Shown: in pieces, positions 54,262 through 61,560 of the stretch
Numbering within the stretch: position 1 is the first letter of the stretch
How the letters are laid out: each line of letters opens with the position of its first letter
DNA from: JACMLD01 sp044223995
Lineage (GTDB): Bacteria > Bacteroidota > Bacteroidia > Chitinophagales > Chitinophagaceae
Assembly (NCBI GenBank): GCA_044223995.1
Contig: JBGALE010000003.1
Coordinates: 620,001 to 684,000 of the forward strand
Length of the DNA stretch: 64,000 nucleotides
Direction of reading: 5' to 3'
The notes under the pieces: generated by a model
The model's database searches: none
What the model was told of the DNA's origin: nothing
What the model saw: the letters and a program-made list of their open reading frames with translations, nothing else
Made by a program: the position numbers and the translations under genes

Positions 54262-55656
54262 TTATGATTCACTCAGCATTTTATGCATGAAGCGGAGTAT
54301 GATAAATTCTGCCGGACGAACAACGGCCATTCCTATCTCCACAATCATGCGGCCTTCCCATATATCCAGTTCTGTCATCGTTTCTCCCAACCCGACATGC
54401 ACGAAATAGGCTTCCTTGGTAGAAGCACCCATCAGTGCACCGGCCTTCCATTGTTGTGTGAGATAGTTTTCTATCATTGATTTTACCCTAACCCATGTGT
54501 TGCGGTCATTTGGTTCAAACACAAATTGCTCCGTTGCATTCTTGGTAGATTCTTCCACCATGTTGAAGAAACGGCGAACAGGTATGTATCTCCATTCGTT
54601 GTCATTACCGGCCAATGTTCGTGCACCCCAAATGATGGCAGGGCCGCGGCCCGGGAAGGAACGTACCACGTTGATTGATTTTCCCGAAGTGGTATCTACA
54701 TTTAATCCGGCCTGCTCTTTCCCTGTAATAATTTTCTCCGGGCGGATAGCGAGATCAATACCGACATTGGCAGGCGCTTTCCAAACACCGCGTGTATTGT
54801 CAACAGTCGCATACTGACCTACGGCGCCACTGGATGCGGGCAACAACAATTCAATATTTGTAATGGCATTTTTTGCCATGAAATAAAATGCGTTGTTGAA
54901 CGATTTCAGCGCAGCGAGATCGGCAGCACCTGTTCCATTTATTTTCACTTTTGTTTCATCGGTATAATAGTAATCCAGCCTGGTATATACGCGGGGATAA
55001 TACACCGCGCCGTATTTGGTGGTATCGATAGTGCCAAAATCAAAATCGCGGAGCGTTTTCACATTGTCGACAGTAGTATCACTGTCAATCCACACATCCA
55101 TCACGGCAAAGCGATCTTTCAGTTCAGCGCACTGATCAAGGGCTTCTTTATACAGTGCGTAATAATTTCCTGCAGCCGTAATACTTAATCCGTCGGGAAA
55201 AAGAATGAGTGTTACTTCATCAATCTTTGCAACTTCATCCAATCCCTTCTGCAGGTCGCCATCCATTACAATACCGCCGGTACTGGTATAACTTCCTACG
55301 GAAGTAATATAGCAGGGGCCGCCGCCATTGGCAAAAAAGAGTTGCAGTGAATAATACATCATAAACTTCGATGCAGTGGCAGGGTTTACTTTTCCCTGCA
55401 CGTCAATCTTCGCGGGATTTGTTGTATCGAAGGTTACCTCAATACTAATTTCAGGAAATGCCAGTCCAAAGTATTGTTCATACTCCAGCATGGAACTGAT
55501 ACGATAGGGTTTTAGAAAAAGATCATTGTCTTCTTTCAGCCTGGCCTTATCGGTATAACCGATAAAAGCCGGTATGGCTGTTTCTACCGATGCAATGGAC
55601 GGAGGCAACTTGGGAATTTCTTCTATATACACTCCCGGCGTTTTGTATTCTGGCAT
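54262..55656 (-). CDS. Contractile sheath protein (Afp2-like)
   Basis: A 464-aa sheath protein with the hallmark N-terminus YKTPGVYIEEIPKLPPSIASVETAIPAFIGYTDKA and C-terminal core GRGPAIIWGARTL, WRYIPVRRFFNMVEES, FEPNDRNTWVRVKSMIENYL, and GMAVVRPAEFIILRF. It is the only sheath gene, whereas Afp/PVC have three. It contracts around the tube to drive injection. Confidence 0.95.
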   Translation of the reverse strand: MPEYKTPGVYIEEIPKLPPSIASVETAIPAFIGYTDKARLKEDNDLFLKPYRISSMLEYEQYFGLAFPEISIEVTFDTTNPAKIDVQGKVNPATASKFMMYYSLQLFFANGGGPCYITSVGSYTSTGGIVMDGDLQKGLDEVAKIDEVTLILFPDGLSITAAGNYYALYKEALDQCAELKDRFAVMDVWIDSDTTVDNVKTLRDFDFGTIDTTKYGAVYYPRVYTRLDYYYTDETKVKINGTGAADLAALKSFNNAFYFMAKNAITNIELLLPASSGAVGQYATVDNTRGVWKAPANVGIDLAIRPEKIITGKEQAGLNVDTTSGKSINVVRSFPGRGPAIIWGARTLAGNDNEWRYIPVRRFFNMVEESTKNATEQFVFEPNDRNTWVRVKSMIENYLTQQWKAGALMGASTKEAYFVHVGLGETMTELDIWEGRMIVEIGMAVVRPAEFIILRFMHKMLSES

Positions 55657-55704
55657 ATAATTCAGTTTAATGGTTAAAGAATATATACTGTTGTTTTAGT
55701 TTTT

Positions 55705-57024
55705 TTACACTAACGGAAACATTTTTGATTCGGGCACCAGTATGTTAATGAAATATTTATTGCCGTTTACTTTCACCACATCACCCGGCACCGGGTTGGG
55801 CAAATACTGGAAACTATTGTCGGGCTTTTTCACCATCACAGGCGTATAACTCAATGGCAGTGGATTCTTGGTCACCAGTATCCCGCTGTTATCTGCCAGC
55901 ACATCCTGTGTATCCAGAGTTGTCTTGATCTTTCGTTGCTTATTATTGCTGTATTGCCAGTACACCAGTCGGCTCTTCATCCACAGCTCAAATACTGGCG
56001 GCGGTTGCTTAGTCGTGTCGGGCAGTATCCTGGTAAACAGGAACCCACTGTTGTCCAGCAGGTTAAATGCTGCATTGGCTGGTGTATGTTTTAAGTGGAT
56101 CAAACCGGCATAATTTTCAATACCGAATGCATCGGCAGCAAATAAAAGAGGTGTAAATGTTTTTGCGTAACCATTGCTGCCTGTTACTTCCAGTTTGTAA
56201 AAACCAGTAGCCGCCGGGGCTGTACCAGGTATTGTTTTCACAATATCATTATCGGTGTGAAAATTCAGGTACACTGATTTTATGGGGTTGGTATCTGTGG
56301 CAGAAATGCGTTTCACTTCCGCATTGGTGGAATCTTTTAATATAAAAAGCGCATCCGTAATATTATCTGCCGCACTGAAATGATAAGTGAAAGAAAGTGG
56401 CAGCAGGCATTTATCTGTTTCATTGATAAAGCCAGCGCCTTTGAGTTTGAACCAGGGATCAACAGCGCCATTGTTTAAAAACATGCGAACATCGTTGGCG
56501 CCAAAAGTGGCTATCTCTCCTTGTTCATATACGGCTGCACCATCGAATGCAGGAACCGGGTTTGAAAGAAAGGGAAAAATTTTTGCAGCAGGAATATTAT
56601 CTGTTGAAAAAAAACTGGCGGCACTCAATGGTTTTACCAATTTGTTATTGGAAAAACCGGTTATACTGATCTTTTCCTGTATAGCGATGGGAATGATAAG
56701 GTCATTTGGAAAAGGAATAAATGGTTCGTACACCGTGGTACCATCTGCCAGGAATTTCTTCCTGCATTTTACAGCTATTTTAAAACCACTGTAAGAAGGA
56801 ATGATTTTTAATTTCAAATCATTAAATAATGCCTGTTGTGCTTCCGGTATGATAAAATCGAGATCGCTGTTAATGCTGGGCTCATCTTTTACAAATTGCT
56901 GGAACAGGAAATTAATGCGATCCGTTTGTGCGGCAAGGTCGAATACCGTATCGCCCTTGTCGGATGTGAGATAGTACTCATGCATCCATTTTACTTCACA
57001 GACTATTTTATAAATGACAGCCAT
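55705..57024 (-). CDS. Unknown beta-rich eCIS protein between cap and sheath genes
   Basis: A 439-aa soluble protein, beta-rich with several Ig-like or jelly-roll-like stretches (ITGFSNNKLVKPLSAASFF, GFYKLEVTGSNGYAKTFTPLLF, SRLVYWQYSNNKQRKIKTTLDTQDVL). No signal peptide or catalytic motif is seen. It sits 6 bp after the DUF4255 gene and 48 bp before the sheath gene. Genes in this position in Bacteroidota systems are uncharacterised. A cap adaptor or outer decoration is plausible, but this is inferred from position only. Confidence 0.7.
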   Translation of the reverse strand: MAVIYKIVCEVKWMHEYYLTSDKGDTVFDLAAQTDRINFLFQQFVKDEPSINSDLDFIIPEAQQALFNDLKLKIIPSYSGFKIAVKCRKKFLADGTTVYEPFIPFPNDLIIPIAIQEKISITGFSNNKLVKPLSAASFFSTDNIPAAKIFPFLSNPVPAFDGAAVYEQGEIATFGANDVRMFLNNGAVDPWFKLKGAGFINETDKCLLPLSFTYHFSAADNITDALFILKDSTNAEVKRISATDTNPIKSVYLNFHTDNDIVKTIPGTAPAATGFYKLEVTGSNGYAKTFTPLLFAADAFGIENYAGLIHLKHTPANAAFNLLDNSGFLFTRILPDTTKQPPPVFELWMKSRLVYWQYSNNKQRKIKTTLDTQDVLADNSGILVTKNPLPLSYTPVMVKKPDNSFQYLPNPVPGDVVKVNGNKYFINILVPESKMFPLV

Positions 57025-57030
57025 CAGCGG

Positions 57031-57657
57031 TTATACTAATTTGTTTTTAAGGTTGGTTTCGATTTCTTCAATCAATGGAGCTTCCCTGCGTACACTTCTT
57101 TCGGCAATACTTACCAGCCGCACTTTAAACATGACAAAGGGTATTTGCCTTCCTCCCAATGAGCCCCAGAGGTGATTGATTTGTTCAAATGTGAGTGTAT
57201 ATAGTTCAAGATTGAGTTTGAGTGCTGCTATTTCCGGGTTACTCAGGTCGCTCAGTTCAGGCGGAAGCGGCACAGTAGACGTGGCAGGTGTAAACACATT
57301 CTTTCCCTGGAAAAACTCGATGACGAGTGACAATCTCTTCAATGCCTGCACATACCCATTGTTTGGCGGAACGCCTCCGGTAAAGTTTGCCGTGAATAAC
57401 ACATACAGGTTGAGAAAGATCGGTCGGTTTTCATAACGCGCAATGCTATCGGGCCATTTGGAATACTGGCTGCCGTTTTTCAAGGTACTTTCTTCTTCTA
57501 TGTTCACGAGCGTGATAACAATACTGTCATCAAGATCATTGCCCTTGTCTGTTTCAAACAGGCCAATATTCTCTATGATCACATTAGCAGGGTCACCCTG
57601 CGCAGTCATATAGGCAGACAATTCCTCGCGCAATAGTATCATCGCGTTACCAATCAT
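57031..57657 (-). CDS. DUF4255 cap/tail-terminator protein (Afp16/Pvc16-like)
   Basis: A 208-aa protein with the DUF4255/Pvc16_N pattern: ALILLREEL-type start (MIGNAMILLREELSAYM), VITLVNIEEESTLKN, RPIFLNLYVLFTANFTG, and ALKRLSLVIEFFQGKNVFT, with LTFEQINHLWGSLGGRQIPFVMFKVRLV near the end. It terminates tube and sheath growth. It is the first gene of the eCIS operon. Confidence 0.92.
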   Translation of the reverse strand: MIGNAMILLREELSAYMTAQGDPANVIIENIGLFETDKGNDLDDSIVITLVNIEEESTLKNGSQYSKWPDSIARYENRPIFLNLYVLFTANFTGGVPPNNGYVQALKRLSLVIEFFQGKNVFTPATSTVPLPPELSDLSNPEIAALKLNLELYTLTFEQINHLWGSLGGRQIPFVMFKVRLVSIAERSVRREAPLIEEIETNLKNKLV

Positions 57658-57843
57658 GGGAACGAGTTATGGTTATTTACACAATAAGTTACCTGTTGCA
57701 TGATGGGGGCATGCAATCATACTACGATTCTGTCAAGAGGGGTTACTACTAACTACTAACTCAGAGGTGTACCTGGGAAGACGTCTGGAAGGGGTATGGA
57801 ACGATTGAGGCATGAAGGTATAGTAATTGTTTTTACATTCCAG

Positions 57844-57858
57844 TACCACTTAGTGGTA
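57844..57858. promoter_or_regulatory. Dyad upstream of the eCIS operon, possible operator
   Basis: TACCACT-T-AGTGGTA is a perfect 7-bp inverted repeat 186 bp upstream of the first eCIS gene, with a further TACCACT half-site at 57911-57917. No clear TAnnTTTG box was found on the minus strand between here and the ATG, so the promoter itself is not located. The stretch 57658-58207 has no gene. Confidence 0.4.
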
Positions 57859-58028
57859 TTTTTTATGAACAGGATAAGCACATGTTGTTTACATCATGGA
57901 AAGATCATGGTACCACTACCTTCTGTTGATTATATAATAGTATACAATTGCAACATTGTAATAAATTGCACAAAGATGCAGGACAACCATGTATAAGTTA
58001 CGAAGTGATTTTACGGCAAAGGCTTTTT

Positions 58029-58175
58029 GAATTTGAAATTTGGGATTTGGATTTGAAAGGCAGTCAATAGTCGGTAGTCATGTTTAAAGTTTATAGTTTA
58101 TAGTTTATAGTTTTCAATTGTAAATTCTTAATTACTAATTATTAATTATTAATTATTAATTACCTGGTTCTTAGT
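58029..58175. repeat. Composite AT-rich simple-repeat block, inverted copy
   Basis: AATTTGGGATTTGGATTTG, then GTTTATAGTTTATAG, then ATTACTAATTATTAATTATT, ending in GGTTCTTAGTA. This is the reversed, complementary form of the block at 6231-6368. A further piece lies at 58523-58551. Confidence 0.7.
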
Positions 58176-58207
58176 ATTTGATATTTATTATTTCATTCTT
58201 ACTACAT

Positions 58208-58504
58208 ATGAACATCCAATCATGGCTTCGTAACCAGCGAAATATATCGCTTATATCGACGGTGGTAATCTTCCTCGCACTTACCAGGTGTGTCACCGAA
58301 CCCTTCCGGCTGCAGGCATATAACAGTAAACTACTTACGGTTGCTGATATAAAACCCTACCTTGCCGGTGCCATCGTGACGAGCATAGCGCTGCTGGCCA
58401 TGACGATATTGTCTTTTGCCGGGAAATACAGGATGGTCACCGTACTGGCTGTGCTGACGGTTGCAATATTGGTGTTGCTTAAAGTGATATTCAAGACACC
58501 CTGA
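58208..58504 (+). CDS. Small membrane protein, three predicted helices
   Basis: A 98-aa protein from ATG 58208 with three hydrophobic segments (about residues 12-31, 47-69 and 74-95; ISLISTVVIFLALTR, YLAGAIVTSIALLAMTILSF, MVTVLAVLTVAILVLLKVIF). No motif is recognised. It is transcribed away from the eCIS operon. The gap to the next gene (58505-59227) holds only repeats. Confidence 0.6.
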   Translation: MNIQSWLRNQRNISLISTVVIFLALTRCVTEPFRLQAYNSKLLTVADIKPYLAGAIVTSIALLAMTILSFAGKYRMVTVLAVLTVAILVLLKVIFKTP

Positions 58505-58553
58505 AACGTATTAACAACATAAGGTTTGGGATTTGGGATTTGAGATTTGGCAT

Positions 58554-58837
58554 TTACCTTTATATCTCCAACATCAAGCTTACTGTCAACTGCATCAAGG
58601 GCAATTCCTGTTGAATGGTGCCTATTACCTGCTGCATTGCCCTTGCTATCTGTTTGTTTATGCGTATTATCAGCCGAACCGGGCTTTATGCCTTTTGATT
58701 TACACGCGATACCTGTTGGTTTACATGTAATATCTGTTGATTTACGTGCAATGTCTGTTGCATCGGGCATACTATCAGTTGGTTTACACCTGATGCCTGT
58801 TGCATTGGGCCGACTATCAGTTTGATCTGGCTGATTG
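58554..58837. repeat. Degenerate 21-nt tandem repeat
   Basis: About 13 units of 21 nt, rough consensus ATCTGTTGnTTTACnnGnAAT, run across this stretch. All share the period, so open frames with 7-residue repeats exist on both strands. On the minus strand it reads T[DG][IS]xxK[PA]-like heptads. Units are too diverged and too short for a CRISPR, and there are no spacers. A minisatellite is the simplest call; coding is not excluded. Confidence 0.75.
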
Positions 58838-58910
58838 TTGCCTGGTTTGGGAATTGTTTCACCCAAAGGGCGCTAAGAGGCAACGAACGCAAGGCAGCTC
58901 TACACATATA

Positions 58911-58948
58911 CGTCATGCCCCGACTTTAGTCGGGACGAGGGAATGACG
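58911..58948. repeat. REP-like palindrome
   Basis: CGTCAT and ATGACG ends enclose a perfect hairpin CCCGACT-tt-AGTCGGG (58919-58934). The ends are the same as in the other REP-like units of this window. Confidence 0.65.
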
Positions 58949-58963
58949 ATCTGATATCCGCAA

Positions 58964-58981
58964 AGTCCCCTTCGGGAGACT
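58964..58981. repeat. Short hairpin of the GTCTYC family, inverted
   Basis: AGTCCCC-ttcg-GGAGACT-like hairpin with one mismatch; the reverse complement resembles the hairpins at 4399-4414 and 8550-8565. Confidence 0.35.
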
Positions 58982-59000
58982 ATGCGGGTACTCTACATCA

Positions 59001-59225
59001 TGAGATTCCCACTTTCGTGGGAATGACGTAAAAAAGAGAGGTGCAAAATAGCAAAACTAAACGTCACATTCCCGACCTTAACGTGGGAAGCAGGCATCTC
59101 ATCGGCAATGGTGGTATTCTCACTATCGGAGAAATGACAACTCTTCCAAAGTAAGTACGCATATACAGCCTCTGGCGGGCGATTTACGAAGTTTTTTATT
59201 TTGTAGTTTCGTAAATATAATAGTT
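59001..59225. repeat. 225-bp direct repeat, left copy
   Basis: Starts with the REP-like hairpin ATTCCCAC-tttc-GTGGGAAT (59004-59023), continues through a degenerate palindrome, and ends in TTCGTAAATATAATAGTT just 3 bp before the next gene. A copy at about 90 per cent identity lies exactly 1,002 bp to the right. The tail contains a perfect inverted repeat, ATTTACGAA / TTCGTAAAT. Confidence 0.85.
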
Positions 59226-59227
59226 AT

Positions 59228-59434
59228 ATGCCATTTATGAGAGACCCGAAACGTATCAAACCACTCCTACAAAAAATTGAACAATTGTGGTCGAATAATC
59301 CGGATTTGAGATTTGGACAACTTATTATGTCAATAACAAAGACCGGAGAGCACAATCCTAAACTTTTCAATATGGAAGAAGATGAGTTTTTAAAGAAGAT
59401 TAATGAGTTGGAAAAACAGTTAAACAGCAAATGA
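59228..59434 (+). CDS. Small protein of the DUF1040 (YihD-like) type
   Basis: A 68-aa protein. The start MPFMRDPKRIKPLLQKIEQLWSNNPDLRFGQLIMSI matches DUF1040 proteins, whose members share the RxxPxLxxLxxLWxxNPDLRLGQLI pattern. It is small, helical and acidic at the C-terminus. It begins 3 bp after the left direct repeat and overlaps the next gene by 4 bp (ATGA). The function is unknown. Confidence 0.65.
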   Translation: MPFMRDPKRIKPLLQKIEQLWSNNPDLRFGQLIMSITKTGEHNPKLFNMEEDEFLKKINELEKQLNSK

Positions 59435-59844
59435 AAACAAACTTCAAAATTATTTCATCCACAGAAATAGAGTTTAATGGTATAGAACTTGACTTGCACA
59501 ACAATTTTGACTTTATATCTGCAAATACAGAAATATCAGATAGTCGAATATCTCTTCATTTTAGAAAATCAACTGGAGATTGGGCTATAAACACAGAATA
59601 TCATAATCTTTATTTCATTCTTGACAATTATAATTTTCTTAAACAAATTGACGCCAACCCCAAATTTAGAGAAGATGACTCTTGTCTTTCCGGAATAACA
59701 TTCTTCGACAATGATTTTCGAGACGAGGATTATGGACTTATTGACAGAGAGGTCCCGAATGAAAGCGATGATATAATTTTCTCTTTTGAAAGTGAAAGAG
59801 TAATAAGAGTAAATTGCGAAACTTTAACTTTACTCGCTGATTGA
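59431..59844 (+). CDS. Unknown acidic protein (137 aa)
   Basis: A 137-aa acidic beta-rich protein without signal peptide (FKIISSTEIEFNGIELDLHNNFDF, SLHFRKSTGDWAINTEYHNLYF, DDIIFSFESERVIRVNCETLTLL). The alternating strands and acidity resemble small immunity-type proteins, but no family is recognised. It overlaps the DUF1040 gene by 4 bp, so both are one transcription unit. Base composition is more AT-rich than in the neighbouring genes, a possible sign of transfer. Confidence 0.6.
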   Translation: MKTNFKIISSTEIEFNGIELDLHNNFDFISANTEISDSRISLHFRKSTGDWAINTEYHNLYFILDNYNFLKQIDANPKFREDDSCLSGITFFDNDFRDEDYGLIDREVPNESDDIIFSFESERVIRVNCETLTLLAD

Positions 59845-59962
59845 ATAACAGCATAAAACATTGGGCTTTATGCAAGTAGGGCTGAACATCATAACATCAG
59901 CCAATTGCAAAGCCAAGCCGCAGCAAGACTTCTAAAAAAAGCCGGCGTATTCCACTTTTTTA

Positions 59963-60032
59963 TACGTCATGCCTGCGGAAGCAGGCATCTCATCGGCGGT
60001 GGTGAGATTCCCACTTTCGTGGGAATGACGTA
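59963..60032. repeat. BIME-like double palindrome
   Basis: Two hairpins in opposite orientation, ATGCCTGC-ggaa-GCAGGCAT and ATTCCCAC-tttc-GTGGGAAT, are flanked by outer arms TACGTCAT and ATGACGTA and by CATCTC / GAGAT inside. The right half is also the beginning of the second 225-bp direct repeat. Confidence 0.7.
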
Positions 60033-60227
60033 AAAAAGAAAGGTGCAAATAGCAAAACTAAACGTCACACTCCCGACCTTGTCGTGGGAAGCAGGCATCT
60101 CATTGGCAATGGTGGTATTCTCACTATCGGAGAAATGACAACTCTTCCAAAGTAAGTACGCATATACAGCCTCTGGCTGGCGATTTGCAAAGGTTTTTAA
60201 TTTTATAGCTTCGTAAATATGCTAGTT
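60003..60227. repeat. 225-bp direct repeat, right copy
   Basis: Matches 59001-59225 at 1,002-bp spacing with about 90 per cent identity and no net length change. Here the terminal inverted repeat has decayed (ATTTGCAAA against TTCGTAAAT). It is followed by a different gene (globin) about 100 bp on. Upstream, 59845-59962 holds only two weak stem-loops (59851-59873 and 59881-59901). Confidence 0.85.
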
Positions 60228-60325
60228 AGTAGTCGTTGAAAAGCGATACCCTATAAAAATTAAACTTCTTGACAAAAAGGCAGAAAAACCAATTGGAACA
60301 AACTTTGTAAATGTGTAACTAAAAA

Positions 60326-60805
60326 ATGAAAAATATCCCAACACTCTACGAATGGGCAGGCGATATAAAAACCTTTGAAACTTTATTTACAAAGTTCTAC
60401 GAAAAGGTGTTGAAAGACGATTTATTGGGAGAAGTATTTAAGAATATGTCGCCGGAGCATATAAAACATGTTGCCCATTTTGTTGCTGAAGTTTTTGGAG
60501 GCGACAAACTATATACCACCGAAGACAAAGGCAGCCATTCCACAATGATAGGTAAACATATTGGTAAAATGCTGACGGAAGAAAAACGTCAACGCTGGAT
60601 GCAGCTTTTGTTAATGACCGCCGATGAAACAGGATTAAAATCCGACCCGGAATTTCGTTCAGCATTTGTCGGCTACATTGAATGGGGATCAAGGCTTGCC
60701 GTTATCAATTCTCAATTAACTGTAAACCCAATGGAATCAAATGAGCCAATGCCCAAATGGGGATGGGGTGAAACAGGTGGACCGTACACGCCGAACGTCA
60801 ATTAA
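60326..60805 (+). CDS. Group II truncated hemoglobin-like protein
   Basis: A 159-aa globin. The pattern is TLYEWAGDIKTFETLFTKFYEKVLKDDLLGEVFKNM, then HIKHVAHFVAEVFGG, SHSTMIGKHIGKMLTEEKRQRWMQLL (proximal His in GKHIGK) and DEFG-like C-terminal helix (DPEFRSAFVGYIEWGSRLA). Truncated hemoglobins of group II bind oxygen or nitric oxide and may detoxify them. It follows the right direct repeat and precedes a broken lipoprotein gene by 1 bp. Confidence 0.85.
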   Translation: MKNIPTLYEWAGDIKTFETLFTKFYEKVLKDDLLGEVFKNMSPEHIKHVAHFVAEVFGGDKLYTTEDKGSHSTMIGKHIGKMLTEEKRQRWMQLLLMTADETGLKSDPEFRSAFVGYIEWGSRLAVINSQLTVNPMESNEPMPKWGWGETGGPYTPNVN

Positions 60806-60806
60806 A

Positions 60807-60989
60807 ATGAAAAAATTACAATATTTCACCGTTGCCTTAATTGTTATTTACCTGCCTGGCTGATGAACTAAAGCAGATGATAACATCAATAATGTAATTC
60901 AACCAGGCAATATTTTGGATTTGAAGCATACTTTAAATTTCCATACTCATAATCAGATCTATCCTGCGACGCAATTTGTGTATTTTTAA
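60807..60989 (+). pseudogene. Broken lipoprotein gene, stops at the lipobox
   Basis: ATG 60807 gives MKKLQYFTVALIVIYLPG, a lipoprotein signal peptide, then TGA TGA exactly where the lipobox Cys would be. The same frame continues with TKADDNINNVIQPGNILDL and ends at TAA 60987. The second part looks coding (two tandem stops, then 41 open codons). This is a likely pseudogene of a small lipoprotein, or a remnant. Confidence 0.4.
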
Positions 60990-61020
60990 ATAAAGAATGA
61001 TGGCTGCAGGCAGACCTGCA

Positions 61021-61054
61021 AAAAAAGGCGGCCCGTAGGCAGGAGCCTACGGGC
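61021..61054 (-). terminator. Intrinsic terminator of the two following minus-strand genes
   Basis: Perfect 10-bp stem (GCCCGTAGGC / GCCTACGGGC, 4-nt loop). On the minus strand it is followed by CGCC and a run of T. It lies 47 bp past the stop codon at 61101. Confidence 0.7.
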
Positions 61055-61100
61055 AGTGAGAGGGCAACCAGGCACACAGAGATAATGTACCGTAATAAGG

Positions 61101-61559
61101 CTACCCAAATGGGTTGCTTTTGTACTTAAATGCCCTTTTTATATTTCGCAGTTCTATGGATTCGACAGTCCTTAAATCAATGGTTTTTTGTATACCGCCG
61201 ATATATCTGGATGGGCCACCGGTAACAATATCACCATTGATGCGAATGGTATCAAAATAAATACTTGTTTTTCCAGATTGCTGACTGGTAAACTGAATTT
61301 CAAGCCCTGGCTTGTTTTTCAGCATGACCATGTTCCCCTTTTTATCATAACAAGGGATGCTGTCGATGGGGTACATTTTATACTTTAGCAATATCTGCCT
61401 TGGGCCTACCGCCTCCACATCTATCAGCATTCCGTCATGCATGCCGCTGAATAAATTTTTAAATTCGGCTACAGATAAAGTGTATTTCTTCGCAAATACA
61501 ATTACCAGTACAATAGCCACTATTACTACGCCCAAAAAAATTATCAAAGGGTAATTCAT
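61101..61559 (-). CDS. Membrane-anchored protein of unknown function
   Basis: A 152-aa protein with one N-terminal membrane segment (LIIFLGVVIVAIVLVIVFA) and a beta-rich C-terminal domain (MHDGMLIDVEAVGPRQILLKYKMY, YFDTIRINGDIVTGGPSRYIGG). No family or catalytic motif is recognised. The stop of the upstream gene is 1 bp away, so both are one operon with the terminator at 61021-61054. Confidence 0.65.
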   Translation of the reverse strand: MNYPLIIFLGVVIVAIVLVIVFAKKYTLSVAEFKNLFSGMHDGMLIDVEAVGPRQILLKYKMYPIDSIPCYDKKGNMVMLKNKPGLEIQFTSQQSGKTSIYFDTIRINGDIVTGGPSRYIGGIQKTIDLRTVESIELRNIKRAFKYKSNPFG

Positions 61560-61560
61560 A

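Larger units (their letters stand above)
18279..57657 (-). other. Extracellular contractile injection system (eCIS) operon
   Basis: Twenty-six minus-strand genes with gaps mostly under 65 bp and several overlaps. Structural genes come first (cap, sheath, tubes, LysM, spike, PAAR tip, gp25, baseplate J, Afp12-like, tape measure), then cargo and accessory genes, and the AAA+ ATPase last. There is no capsid, terminase, lysis gene, TssJLM membrane complex or ClpV, so this is neither a prophage nor a classical type VI system. It has a single sheath gene and two tube genes. No tail-fibre (Afp13-like) gene is recognised. Confidence 0.92.

Noticed and set aside
18279..57657. Prophage or type VI secretion system
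   Set aside because: There is no capsid, portal, terminase, integrase or lysis gene, and no TssJLM or ClpV. The AAA+ ATPase, DUF4255 and DUF4157 proteins fit an eCIS instead.
58554..58837. CRISPR array
   Set aside because: Units are contiguous 21-nt repeats without spacers and diverge strongly; no cas genes are present.
58357..58866. A 169-aa minus-strand gene over the 21-nt repeat
   Set aside because: It overlaps the 3' end of the 98-aa membrane protein gene on the opposite strand, and the frame is explained by the repeat period. It is kept only as a repeat.
59001..60227. Integron attC sites around the two-gene cassette
   Set aside because: No RYYYAAC/GTTRRRY core pairs with proper spacing were found; GTTATAT and GTTAGTA near the repeat ends only resemble the core. 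No integrase is in the window.
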